64,000 nucleotides of DNA from Scolanthus callimorphus (GCA_033964015.1 CM066913.1:33741577-33805576), one strand, 5' to 3'. Shown: positions 46,300 through 57,126, counted from the first letter of the stretch. The notes: a model not told the origin generated them from the letters alone. Translations and numbers: made by a program.

Positions 46300-47860
46300 C
46301 AGAATTTATAATCCGCCTCTGCTTTTTTTTTTTTTGCACCCACCTTGCCACTTCAATAGTTTCACCCAAGTTCTGGCCGTCCGAGGTCTATCCCTTCTTA
46401 AGATATAACATTTTTCTCGTTTGATGACGTCATCGATGACGCTATACCACGTGACTACGCCATCGCACTCCCTTTGCCGCTTAAACAACTTCACCCAAGT
46501 TTGGTTGTCTGAGGTTCATCCCTTCCCAAGATATATATCTTTTCTCTTTTGATTACGTCATCGATGACGTCATATCACATGACCGCGTAGTTACACGCCA
46601 CTTGATTATTTTCACCCAATTTGGTAGCACCCCCCTTGCCACTTAGATATATTCACCCAAGTTTGGTTGTCTGCGGTTCATCCCTTCCAAAGATATAAAC
46701 CTTTTTTCGTTTTATGACGTTTGGGTTGCCTGTGGGACAACAAACAGGTCCATGACAGAATCGTTCGATGCATATACACTTTTGTTGTGTCACTTCTTCT
46801 TCTCTTGCATGTAGCAAGAAAAATCAAGTTATTTTCGGGGCAAGGGGGGCACACCAACAGGTCACGTGGCATGGCGTCATCAACAACTAGAAAAATCAAT
46901 ATCTCGAGAAAGGAACGAGGTCACGTGCCACGACGACAACAATTACATCATAACCACCCATGGGATGCTGGTGGTTTGGGGGCTAAATAATGTCTCCAAT
47001 GATGTTTTCTTGATATATCTTTACTATTAAGCCTTGGGTGGCTTTGCGTTATTGCACAAAGCCGTGAAAATCATGATTAAAAAAAAAACATAATCACATA
47101 TGTGGACCGCTTAACATGAAAATCCAGTTTGCTAGTTTTCGAATTTTCGAACATGTTAATATGTTGTTTTAACTAAGTGCACCTTTTTTCATTGTCAAAC
47201 TGAAGTTAATTTTACCCAAGTTTGGTCACCTGGCGTTGTTCCGTTCTCGAGATATTGATTTTTCTTGTTTTGATGACGTCATTGATGACGCAATACCACG
47301 TGACCCTGTTGGTGTGCTCCCTTGCCCCGAAGATAACTTTACCCAAGTTTGGTCACCTGGCGTTGTTCCGTTCTCGTTCCGTTGCGTTCTCTAGATATTG
47401 ATTTTTCTAGTCATTGATGACGTCATACCACGTGACCCTGTTGGTGTGCCCCCCTTGCCCCGAAGATAACTTTACCCAAGTTTGGTAATCTGACGTTGTT
47501 CCGTTCACGAGATATTGATTTTTCTAGTCATTGATGACGTCATACCACGTGACCATGAGGGTGTGCCCCCCTTGCTCCGAAGATAACTTTACCCAAGTTT
47601 GGTCATCTGACGTTGTTCCGTTCTCGAGATATTGATTTTTCTTGATTTGATGACGTCATTGATGACGCCTTACCACGTGACCCTGTTGGTGTGCCCCCCT
47701 TGCCCCGAAGATAACTTTACTTAAGTTTGGTCATCTGAAGTTGTTCCGTTCACGAGATATTGATTTTTCTAGTCATTGATGACGTCATACCACGTGACCC
47801 TGAGGGTGCGCCCCCCCCCCCCCCCCCTTGCTCCGAAGATAACTTTACCCAAGTTTGGTC
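46300..47860 (+). repeat. Satellite of ~125-bp units rich in TGACGTCA and CACGTG
   Basis: Around ten units repeat ACCCAAGTTTGGT, CGTTGTTCCGTTCTCGAGAT, TGACGTCATTGATGACG and ACCACGTGACC. Units at about 47,211, 47,340, 47,471, 47,590, 47,715 and 47,847 follow one another at 118-132 bp. The block at 46,730-46,940 is in reverse orientation. A C-run lies at 47,812-47,827. Confidence 0.88.
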
Positions 47861-47861
47861 A

Positions 47862-48472
47862 TCAAAGTACATGAAATCTGAGTTATTTAAACACTTCGGT
47901 GTAACGTGGGCATGCCAGATTCAGAATTATAGTAAATTGCAGACTTATAAACTTGTTAAACCAAGAATGGGCTTTGAAAAATATTTATTGCACGTGGCTA
48001 ACGTTAAGTATCGCCGAGCAGTAACTAGGTTAAGGATTTCAGCCCACAAGTTACCCGTTGAGTCTGGACGTTATGACAATATCCCTTATCAGTCCCGAAT
48101 TTGTAAGCTTTGTAATTTGAATGAGATAGGGGATGAATTTCATGTTTTCTCTCGTTGCTCAAAGCCCGCTTTAGAAGTGGTGCGTAATGATTTTATTGAA
48201 AGATTGATTGAGGTTAATCAAGTATTTAGTAGTTTTAGTCAGAAAGATATATTTTTGTACTGTTTAGCAATGGTAGATGATTCTATTGTAAACTTAACAG
48301 CAAAGTACATTTACAGCATCATTAGTATATTTCAGGAATGTACGGTTTAGTTTTTTTTTTTTTTTTAGTTTTGCTGCTCTTTATTATTTGTATATTTTTA
48401 TGTTTTCGTTTCCTATGTACCTAAGAAAGGTGTCCAGGAATAAAGATTATTATTATTATTATTATTCTGACG
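47862..48472 (+). mobile_element. 5'-truncated LINE with intact end of ORF2 and (ATT)n tail
   Basis: From 47,862 to the TAG at 48,348-48,350 an open frame of about 160 codons reads SKYMKSELFKHFG onward. It contains SRICKLCNLNEIGDEFHVFS then RC, the CX2CX9HX4C knuckle near the C-terminus of many LINE ORF2 proteins. A T-rich 3'UTR and AATAAAGATTATTATT tail follow. It splits one satellite unit exactly: GGTCAT at the left resumes as CTGACGTTGTTCCG at the right. The frame is unbroken, so it is young compared with the LINE at the window start. Confidence 0.85.
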
Positions 48473-48670
48473 TTGTTCCGTTCACGAGATCTTGATTTTT
48501 CTAGTCATTGATGACGTCATACCACGTGACCCTGAGGGTGTGCCCCCCTTGCTCCGAAGATAACTTTACCCAAGTTTGGTCATCTAACGTTGTTCCGTTC
48601 TCGAGATATTGATTTTTATAGTTTTGATGACGTCAGTGATGACGTCATTGGCGCTCCCCCTTGCATTCCG
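48473..48670 (+). repeat. Satellite of TGACGTCA units, continued after the LINE
   Basis: Two further units continue in the same orientation as those left of the LINE, ending near a CCCCGCGCCCCGC-rich patch at 48,700. Confidence 0.85.
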
Positions 48671-48739
48671 CATTCCACCTCCCCCTCACAACTGTACCCC
48701 GCGCCCCGCGCCCCGCACCCCGCAGTTTACTCCGTCCGG

Positions 48740-49905
48740 TTGTGAGTTGAATCAGTAAAGTATCCATATCCGTTCGAATAAGTAAATAAATTTACTGGTT
48801 TATCATTCAGCCGAATCGGGAAACGAGTCTAAATCGGTCAACGATCGAATAAGTAAATAATAATAAATAATAATTCAGCCGAATCAGGTAACAGTTGTGA
48901 GTTGAATCAGTAAAGCTATCGAATCGATAACCAATCGCATAAGTAAATACATTAATTGGTTTAACACATTCAGCCGAATCGGGAAACAGTAGTCGAATAA
49001 GTAAATAGTCGAATCAGTAAATAGTCGAATCAGTAAAGAGTCTAAATCGGTCAACGATCAGATTAATAATTAATAATTAATCAAAATTCAGCCGAATCAG
49101 GAAACAGTTGTGAGTTGAATCAGTAAAGTATCCATATCCGTTCGAATAAGTAAATAAATTTACTGGTTTATCATTCAGCCGAATCGGGAACGAGTCTAAA
49201 TCGGTAAACGATCGAAGAAGTAAATAGTAATAAATAAAAATTCAGCCGAATCAGGTAACAGTTGTGAGTAGAATCAGTAAAGTATCGAATCGATAACCGA
49301 TCGCATAAGTAAATACATTAATTGGTTTAACACATTCAGCCGAATCGGGAAACAGTGGTCGAATAAGTAAATAGTCGAATCAGTAAAGAGTCTAAATCGG
49401 TCAATGATAAGATTGTTTGTAAATAAACAATAATTAATCATTAATAAAAATTCAGCCGAATCAGAAAACAGTTAATTGTGAATGAAAACAGTGTCGAATC
49501 GGTAACCGATCGAATAAGTAAATACATTAATTGGTTTAACACATTCAGCCGAATCGGGAAACAGTAGTCGAATAAGTAAATAGTCGAATCAGTAAAGAGT
49601 CTAAATCGGTCAATGATCAGATTGTTTGTAAATAAACAATAATTAATCATTAATAAAAATTCAGCCGAATCAGAAAACAGTTAATTGTGAATCAAAACAG
49701 TGTCGAATCGGTAACCGATCGAATAAGTAAATAATCGGTAACAGTTGGGAATCGAGACGAATCGGTAAACGGCCGAATAAGTAAAAAAGCTTAACTGGTT
49801 AACATTCCGTTGCATAGGGAAACAATTGCGAGTAAATCAGTAGAGAGTTGAATCGGCAAAACGTCGACTTTCAGTAAAAGGCAGTAAAGCCGAATCGGGA
49901 AATAG
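48740..49905 (-). repeat. GATTCG-motif satellite array, right copy, inverted to 40.7-42.1 kb
   Basis: Read on the plus strand, units such as ATTCAGCCGAATCGGGAAAC, GTCGAATCAGTAAATAG and AAATCGGTCAACGATC recur. They form higher-order blocks of about 100-190 bp, some nearly identical (49,310-49,440 and 49,520-49,640). These are the complements of the left array. Confidence 0.88.
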
Positions 49906-49909
49906 TTCA

Positions 49910-50695
49910 CGAAAATAGCGATATTGTACGTGACGGAATGCGAAAACGATCTGTCACGCAAGGTAAATTGATTTTAACTTGAAAGGTCATGGTGATGACA
50001 AGAGATGTGTACTCTGACTACATTTGGTCTTGCACGGAGTATTAAGACTTTATTTCATCGCGACTTTTTAATTGTGAAATAATACTGAAAACGTTTTGTT
50101 ATAAGAAGTGATATACTGATTAATAAAACCTTTACAGATCTGAACAAGAGTACATAAATAAGAGTGTACAACATGATAATGGGGCTTGAGAGAACCTTTA
50201 GACAGACCTAGTTATTTTTAGATTGGCACTTAGTCTTCTTTATACATCCCCTAGGGTCACGGACAGAGAACAACAAAGGCAGAAAACAATAGGCCTAATT
50301 AAAGAATACAGTCTTGCAAGAGCGTGCGTATCGGTTGAGCGGTTGTAAATACCGAAGTTATAATGAGCTACTGATCAAATGAATTTGATTGGCTACAAAA
50401 ACAATAGCATTATAATTCAGCGAGAAAAACAGTTCTAAAAATAACTAGGTCTGTACAAAGGATCTCTCACGAATACTGTATCGGAGTTGTTCACTCTTAA
50501 TTATGAACTCTTGATCTGAATTGTTTTTGTTTTAATGTTTTTGTTTATGTAGCGAAATGTGATCTGTCTGGCTAACGTTGCGCTTTATGTATTTAGTCAA
50601 GGTAAATTTGTTCTTGAATCCTTAAAACTGGACTTAATAGGGTTCTATAGTGGAAATAAACTGTTTTCAAGAGTTATTTTGGCTGTCCTATTTTT
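49910..50695. other. Spacer between the right array and its end block
   Basis: No coding exon recognised. It separates the main array from a short block at 50,705-50,775. Confidence 0.4.
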
Positions 50696-50704
50696 TCAGA
50701 AGTA

Positions 50705-50775
50705 CCCCCCGGAATTGAATCGGTAAATGGTCGAATCAGTAAACATTCGAATCGGGAAACGCGAATAAGTAAGAA
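50705..50775 (-). repeat. Last block of the inverted GATTCG array
   Basis: GAATTGAATCGGTAAATGG, GTCGAATCAGTAAAC and CGAATCGGGAAACGCG occur in a row, then end abruptly. Confidence 0.8.
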
Positions 50776-51430
50776 GCTTCACCACGGTGTAATGGTATGC
50801 GCCCTTTTCCCGACATAGATATAAAGTTCTGAACGCACGCGATTTGTTGCGCACAAGAACATAAAGGAAACTACACGCATGAGAACCGGGTAATATTCTT
50901 TACAAGTTCTTACAGGAAACACGAATGACACATACGAATGTGCTCCATCTCTCACAAAAGAGGCAAATCGTGGAATTGTCCTTATTTGAGCTCGAATTGA
51001 ACATTACAACTGAGTGTCACATTTTGGACGTCAAATTGATCTCCTTTTTGTTTGTGAAATATCGTTCTTTTATTAGCCGTTATAAAAACCTGAGAGTTCC
51101 CAGCTTTTTGAATATACGAGCTCTACATACCAAACGCAATTAGACAGTGTTTTAGAGGAGAAGTTGTCAATCTTGCGTAATAATTAATAATTCGCCTTTG
51201 TCACGGAGCCGCCATTTTGTTTCACAATGATCCGGCAAAGAAGAAAAAAGCAATTTGTTCTAAACCAAATAAGGAGTAACTTGGGTCAACGTTTGTACCA
51301 TAAATCCCAGCATCGGGCTTTGCTTTTCAACGTGAGCAGAACCCGCATCCTGCCTCGTTTCCATGCTGAATAAATCGGCTGAAAAATTCAAGATGGCGCT
51401 TGTGTGACGAAGGTTAATTTGTTCTTGAAG

Positions 51431-51723
51431 GTTGTCGAGACCGAGCAGTCGGTGTTTGGGATGCTAACATCATACCGGACAATAGAATCACAGCTTCCTC
51501 TGAGTACAGTTCGGATAACGGAGCCGTCAAAGGGAGACTATACTCATCAACCGGATGGGCTCCTTTCCGGTCAGAAAAAGATCCGAATCTACAGATTGAT
51601 CTGGGTGATAAGTTTGTTATATGCGCCATTGGTACTCAAGGGAGTAACACATATTATGAATGGGTAACGACTTACAAAATCCAGTTATCCATTGATGATC
51701 AGCAGTGGAATATCTATAACAAG
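51431..51723 (+). CDS. Gene B exon: discoidin domain, first part
   Basis: 293 nt, phase 1 in and 0 out. It begins GC-RDRAVGVWDANIIPDNRIT, then KDPNLQIDLGDKFVICAIGT and YEWVTTYKIQLSIDDQQW. It is six codons shorter at its end than its gene C relatives (YNK before the donor). The acceptor is TTCTTGAAG and the donor AAG|GTATAT. Confidence 0.88.
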
Positions 51724-52088
51724 GTATATTTTACATGCATTGGATTTCCAATAAGGTCACGTGATGCAAGATCAGCCAATGACAGTCCGTGCATTGTTCT
51801 CGTTGATTACCGCCAGTCTCACGTCCTTGCACAGAACAATAAATGATATGCACCGGACATTAAGTTCTATCTTTGGACAAGCTGCACCAAAACAGAACTT
51901 TTTTAAGTAAACAAAATGATTTTTTTTGTTCCATTGAATATAAGAAGGTATTTTTGAAACTAGCATCATTTTCAGGAGCATTAATTTAGGCACAAAACCA
52001 CAATTTATATTAGCGAACACGACAGTTTTTCTTGCATATAATCGAGATACCAAGCTACGCTGAGCTAACTAGGTTGTACATTGTTTAG

Positions 52089-52233
52089 ACCTTTGTAGGT
52101 AACAATGACCGCAACACGGTAGTGAAGCGTTCACTTGCTTTTACCACAATCGCAAGGTACATAAGATTCAAGCCCTTGACCTCACAAGGAAAAAAAGTGA
52201 TGAGGGTTGAAGTCTACGGAACACGCATAACAG
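52089..52233 (+). CDS. Gene B exon: discoidin domain, second part
   Basis: 145 nt, phase 0 in and 1 out. It reads TFVGNNDRNTVVKRSLAFTT, then ARYIRFKPLTSQGKKVMRVE and VYG. The acceptor is TTGTTTAG; the donor is ACAG|GTGTGT. Confidence 0.92.
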
Positions 52234-52249
52234 GTGTGTAGTTGCTTTA

Positions 52250-53675
52250 TGTAGTATTTACAACACTCGCAGCAATGTTTTATCAGGTATCAAATGTGGA
52301 ATGCGAAACACGAGAAAGGTTATACCTGATAAAACACTGCTGCTGTTGTTTTGCATGGTTTCAAAAACTCGCCCTATTCTTAACCTTTTCCATCATGCAG
52401 CATTTAGTAACATAATCGCTTTTTTTTTGCACTCGACAAGCTTATTTGCAAACTTTGATTGCGTTACATGTTGAGATGATTTAAATAAAACACACAGATG
52501 CACAGTGCTTTATCGGGTAAAAAGCCTATGACAGTGATCGATATACGTCCTCCTACTGGTAAGTTGACTAATTCAAGAGTTTTTGAAGTGCACATAATGT
52601 GAACGAACAACTTTTGTTTTGTTTTATGAGTCATATTAGGCGCGAAATTAAAAAAACTCGCGATAGCTTGCCATTTTGTGTAATTACTCACTAAGTGAAT
52701 AAAATGCATTTTTCTTTTGGATGACTGATCCTGGAGCCCCAGTATCGTTACCATACAGCCTGCTATAGCATGCTAGCCGGCGTTTGTCAGTGTTTTAACG
52801 GCGAAAATACCCGGAGTTTGTTGTTCGAGGCGCCATCTTGGATTTCAGTACGCGCGGTCGACCTGGCACGACTTTTAAAACGATGCCAGGTCGACCGCAC
52901 GTACAGAAATCCAAGATGGCGCCTCGAACAACAAACTCCGGGTATTTTCGCCGTTAAAACACTGACAAACGCCGGCTAGCAGGCTATTACTATATGGAAA
53001 TACTTATCGAGTGACACACATATGTCTTCAGAATAATGTTTATTCATATAACGAGCGGACATTTGACGAGTTGCGTATTTTTCCGAAAATAACGTTCGTC
53101 AGGATTACATAATAGATTATCATACAATGAACAAAAAAAATCATTCTTTTCTTTCAAAATTCCACGAGAAAACGTACCACGCCACAATCGGGATGCATTT
53201 CAAATGCACGTCAATCAAAATTGTTTACTACAGTATAATACAGCTTTTAACCGTGTAATACGACTGCGTGCCTCATCTTCATCTTGACCTTATATGGTCA
53301 AGTGACGCCACAGTCGTAACGTTATGCAGAATATTGCACGTGACGCTTGCATTATGGTATACACACGAGCTTACAACTTATTGGCTGCTTCTAATTATTC
53401 CAGTTTCTGTTTATTTTCCCGGTGAAGGCACTGATGGACCAAGTATAAATAAAAAGAGGATGTTTTAGAACTTAAAGAGCACTAGGCGGTCAAAAATCTT
53501 GTTACTGAAAAGTAGTACAGCTCTTGATTTAAAGGCAATAAGCTGCAATAGGTACTTGTTAGTAATAATATTTTTGGCCAAGCAAGAAACGAAACTTTTT
53601 CTATTGACAATGTTTTTGGCCAAACATTGCTCGAATCTCTAAAATATTTTCATGTCTTAATTGAATTGTTTTCTG
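52250..53675. other. Intron of gene B with hairpin element
   Basis: It contains a short inverted repeat with TTTTATCAGGTAT arms (about 52,278-52,345) and the large hairpin at 52,771-52,981. No further exon. Confidence 0.5.
52771..52981. repeat. Near-perfect 98-nt-arm hairpin
   Basis: Arms 52,771-52,868 and 52,884-52,981 are complementary with about two mismatches around a 15-nt loop. Each arm carries CCAAGATGGCGCC, AACAAACTCCGGGTATTTTC and the outer end TGCTAGCCGGCG. It is probably a snapback MITE of recent origin. No flanking duplication was found. Confidence 0.9.
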
Positions 53676-53681
53676 TTTAAG

Positions 53682-53989
53682 GTTGCGAAAACTACGTTGT
53701 GGGTGTAGAGGATACTAATATCGTCCTAGACAACAGAATCACAGCTTCCTCTGAACAAAGCTGGGCATACGGAGCCACCAAAGCAAGGCTGAACTCACCC
53801 GGCGGATGGGCGCCCTCCCTGTCAGAAAGAGATCCCTATCTAGAGATTGATCTGGTTGGCGTGTTTCTTATATGTGCTGTTAGTACTCAGGGTGGTACTA
53901 GAGCTTATGAATGGCTAACGACTTATAAGATCCAGGTATCCGTGGATAATCATCAATGGAATACCTACCAAGAGAACGGCAACGATAAG
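53682..53989 (+). CDS. Gene B exon: second discoidin domain, first part
   Basis: 308 nt, phase 1 in and 0 out. It begins GC-ENYVVGVEDTNIVLDNRIT, then GWAPSLSERDPYLEIDLVG and FLICAVSTQGGTRAYEWLTT. The acceptor is TGTTTAAG and the donor AAG|GTACAT. It closely resembles discoidin 2 of gene C (same GWAPSLSERDPYL segment) and keeps the base that exon lacks. Confidence 0.9.
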
Positions 53990-54192
53990 GTACATTTTAC
54001 ATTCAATTTTCATCCAGGCCACGTGATCCCAAATTACCAGTCACAGTCCGTGTTTTGTCAGGCCGTAGCGCTTACTTTTCCCCAAACAACCCTTAAAACT
54101 CCCGATTTTGCTCCCTGCATATCAAAGTTCTCCCAACCATGCGGTAATTTCACATGCTGGGCTCTAAATTTTCGGCGTGAAAATTGCAACAT

Positions 54193-54323
54193 TTAAAGGC
54201 CCATCACCAACCGGGAGCTTTTGCGGACTCTTAGCCAATCAGAGCACCCGAATAACAATGGATCAATTTGAAAACAAAGGAAAACGGGGCGCAACAACTC
54301 CCGGTTGGTGATGGGCCTTTAAA
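54193..54323. mobile_element. Small MITE with TTTAAAGGCCCATCACCAAC ends
   Basis: About 130 bp with perfect inverted ends of at least 24 bp, TTTAAAGGCCCATCACCAAC onward. No ORF. It lies just beyond the last gene B exon. Confidence 0.85.
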
Positions 54324-54329
54324 TTGTTT

Positions 54330-55010
54330 TCTTGGGACAAGAAGTCGGTCTAAAGAGACGAAGAGTCCATAGAAGCCCATCCCGCGGGTGATTATTTGTG
54401 TGATGACACATATTTTGCAAGGCCAGTTACTAGCTCTCAACTTTATCTGATCATCCTACAATGTTGCATACCTACTGGCCAATGCTTCCAGTTGTAATAA
54501 ATAAAACGAATTTATGATCATATTACTAAACCGGCGCAAATGCTTGGAAACAAAACTCACATTTTTACTTTCCTCGTGATTTAAAAAAAAAAAGAGTTGT
54601 AAATCACCTTGTAGTACTTTCCATTGAAACCACACACTTCGAGAAATTCACGAAGCTCAAAATCAAACACAGAAATATATGTCCCATAATTTAGCTAATG
54701 AGTATAGCTAAAATCGTCGTACTTAAAACTCGCACATGTAGTAGTCAACTCTTTCACTAAGGGCCATTGACAGATTTGATGGAGAGCATCGGGGGTTGTG
54801 TTGTGTTAATGAATAATGAATAACGACTAAATAACGCCTAAATAATGAAAAGGAATAATGAATAATTGAAGAAAAATGTCAAAAAATATGAAATAATCAA
54901 GGTCCACTTATTCAGCTTCCACTCCCGAGAGAGCAGGAAACTAGAATCACGAACAAACTATATGCAGAATGTTGCAATATTGATCCTATTTATATTTTTC
55001 ATGGATTATT
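54330..55010. other. Intergenic stretch without recognised gene
   Basis: No exon was found on either strand. It includes AATAATGAATAA-type low-complexity sequence at 54,810-54,880. The missing second half of gene B's discoidin domain was looked for here and not found. Confidence 0.4.
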
Positions 55011-55016
55011 TAGGTA

Positions 55017-55275
55017 CGGCTATAGGTGGCGCAAGTACGGCTAGGTGGCGCAGTGTGTTTGTGCACGGCACACTGTGCGTACGGTCCTGAGTTCGAATCC
55101 CGGATCGACCAACCGTATCGACTTTTCTCTGTTCCGAGTAGCTTGCTTATAGCTTTGAATTCCTTTCACCTGGAGCTTTGATAGAGAAAGGGGAGTAAGT
55201 AGTGCACCGTCTCCCCAATTAGTAGTGCACTCGAGCACAGCTAGAAGATTTGAGACGTTAATAAAGTTGCTTACT
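55017..55275 (+). mobile_element. tRNA-derived SINE
   Basis: A tRNA-like head has a box A (TGGCGCAGTGTG, near 55,044) and a box B (GAGTTCGAATCCC, near 55,089) at normal spacing. It is followed by an unrelated body and an AATAAAGTTGCTTACTTATT tail. A partial repeat of the head start lies just before it. It sits downstream of the gene A polyadenylation region. Confidence 0.75.
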
Positions 55276-55295
55276 TATTATTTGGGTAAACAGTG

Positions 55296-55301
55296 TTTAT
55301 T
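55296..55301 (-). terminator. Candidate polyadenylation signal of gene A
   Basis: AATAAA on the minus strand about 140 bp after the stop codon of gene A. Position only; no cleavage evidence. Confidence 0.4.
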
Positions 55302-55436
55302 CAAAAATCTAATTCTAAATAAAAACAACGAAAAATTGTTTCTAAAAATAGCTTAGTTTGCTTAACCAAATGCCCACTCAGGAATACAAGTCAGAGAAAT
55401 GCTCCATAGAGCCACGACTCTTGGTACGTTACGTTT

Positions 55437-55517
55437 CTAGCGATCTCCAAAATTAGCATAGTCATCGAAGGAGTCTAGGTATTTCTTGACCATCTGATAA
55501 CAGAACACGTACTGGGT
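55437..55517 (-). CDS. Gene A last exon: PTP D2 C-terminus
   Basis: 81 nt: TQYVFCYQMVKKYLDSFDDY then ANFGDR and TAG. The QY.FCY motif is the last helix of PTP domains. The acceptor is GTCCTCCACAG, entering in phase 0. Confidence 0.9.
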   Translation of the reverse strand, partial: TQYVFCYQMVKKYLDSFDDYANFGDR

Positions 55518-55925
55518 CTGTGGAGGACACAAGTAGAGCGAATGTCAAATAACTGTGCACGAAGACCAAATACACCTAGCCAAAGTTACAAGTTACTGCT
55601 GAATGGTTCAATGCGAGAGAAAAAGGACATGCTTTCAATTTTTATTCTGCTCTATTCTTTGTCTCTGAAAAGAACAGGGAATCCATTCATGTGTTGATGG
55701 GCCTCTTTCAGCCAATCAGAAAACGTTCCTCTGACAGACGCTAAGGAATTTAATTTTTACTTGCTGGAAATTTCTCACTGAAAACACTAAATTATGCTTT
55801 CCAACGTAACAACTTGGAGTTGGAAAGCTTTTTCATTTCGTTTCGTAGCATTCCTTCTATTGTCATTGGACAATAGATTTCCTGTTATGGATAGCCTTTC
55901 ATTGTTCTTTTCGGCCGTTCCATTC

Positions 55926-56138
55926 TCGTAGCCAGAGCTCCCCGGCTCGTCTCCTCGCGGGGCAGCCTCTGGTGACAACCATTGACGTATGCGTGAGATT
56001 TGATACAGAGTCGTTGAGAAACAAATCTGTCTGCGCATGCTCTAACGTCCAGAGTCAGTCAATCAGCGAAGGCACTCAAATGGATATCACCAGAGCCTCC
56101 CCTGCGAGCAACGAGCCGGAGTGCTCTGGCTACGAGAA
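55926..56138. mobile_element. MITE, CAGAGCTCCCCGGCTCGTC family, copy 2
   Basis: Ends TAGCCAGAGCTCCCCGG and GAGTGCTCTGGCTACGA mirror each other. About 80% similar by eye to 35,879-36,086. In the last intron of gene A. Confidence 0.7.
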
Positions 56139-56193
56139 TGGAACGGGAGAGGTCAAACAAACGATTCGGACTAAAATTGCACGCGCACTCAAT

Positions 56194-56404
56194 CTCGTAC
56201 CCAGAGCCCGTCATCTTTTGGCCATCGGCAAGATTCAGGGCTCTGGGGGAATCGATTTTTTTAAAACCCAGATTCTGGGTTTCCGGTTTGATTGTTGTAT
56301 GAAAGTTCGTTACGTTTTTGACCTACCACGCATGCTCACAAATCGGATTCCCCCAGGGCCCTGAATCTTGCCGCTGGCCAAAAGATGACGGGCTCTGGGT
56401 ACGA
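56194..56404. mobile_element. MITE, CAGAGCCCGTCATC family, copy 2
   Basis: Inverted ends TCGTACCCAGAGCCCGTC and the complement, nearly identical inside to 30,212-30,417. In the last intron of gene A. Confidence 0.82.
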
Positions 56405-57126
56405 GGTTGCACGCGCACTGAACAGAACAACTCCAACTAGGCTTATAAATGTTGCTTGCACGCCAATCACCAAACAATCGGCAAATTCACACTCCTGCCA
56501 TTGTCTTGTCGTTATTATGCTTGCGGTTTTAAAGCGCAGAATAGTAATGCGTAGAGAAAAGCCTCCGTTTTTCAAATTCGGAGCTCAGCAAAATATTCGT
56601 TGCAGGATTCCTGTGTTGCACGCGCGCGCCCAAAGTGGCGGGAAAAAAATCAGGCAATCACAAACCTTTCTCCGAGAGACGCTAAGGATTTTAATGTATA
56701 AGATATAAGAAAGCAATTTAAGTGAGAATTTATGAAAAATAAAAGATCGGGCAAATGTCCCTTTCTGACGATGTACAATGTTTCCTAACAAGTAAAATTG
56801 ATATAACGCATTGAGCACGTGAGCACGCATTGACTCGTGGTTTCTTTGTAACTCAAGCCATACGTACAATCACTGTGCACGCAAACACTCAATAAATAAC
56901 TGACTGTAGGTATAATTTCTCTGATGACCTGACTTTGAAGGGATATATCAAACACTCGAGACACTCAATAGTGTTTTTCATCAGGATTTTCCAAACAACT
57001 CGCAGGGCAGTTAGAAACTCGGTTTTGCCCCCTTTTTCAACCAACTTCTCCCACCTAAGCACGGAAATATACAAGGGGAGCTCATCCCTATCTCTGGGAC
57101 CTCTTAGCAATTCAGCAGGCACTCAC

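Larger units (their letters stand above)
51431..53989 (+). other. Gene B: orphan inverted discoidin exons
   Basis: Three plus-strand exons encode one complete discoidin domain and the first half of a second. They have the same phases (1-0, 0-1, 1-0) and the same splice contexts as gene C. Sequence identity to domains 1-4 of gene C is high by eye. No signal-peptide exon was found upstream, and no second-half exon after 53,989. It looks like a partial inverted duplicate of gene C. It could also be the middle of a gene whose other exons I missed. All three exons are open, unlike several of their counterparts in gene C. Confidence 0.6.

Noticed and set aside
48740..49905. CRISPR-like repeat array
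   Set aside because: Repeats are short, degenerate, adjacent and in eukaryotic DNA; no uniform spacers and no cas genes.
55035..55110. tRNA gene
   Set aside because: Box A and B are present, but the sequence continues into a SINE body and tail and the stems do not pair well enough for a functional tRNA.
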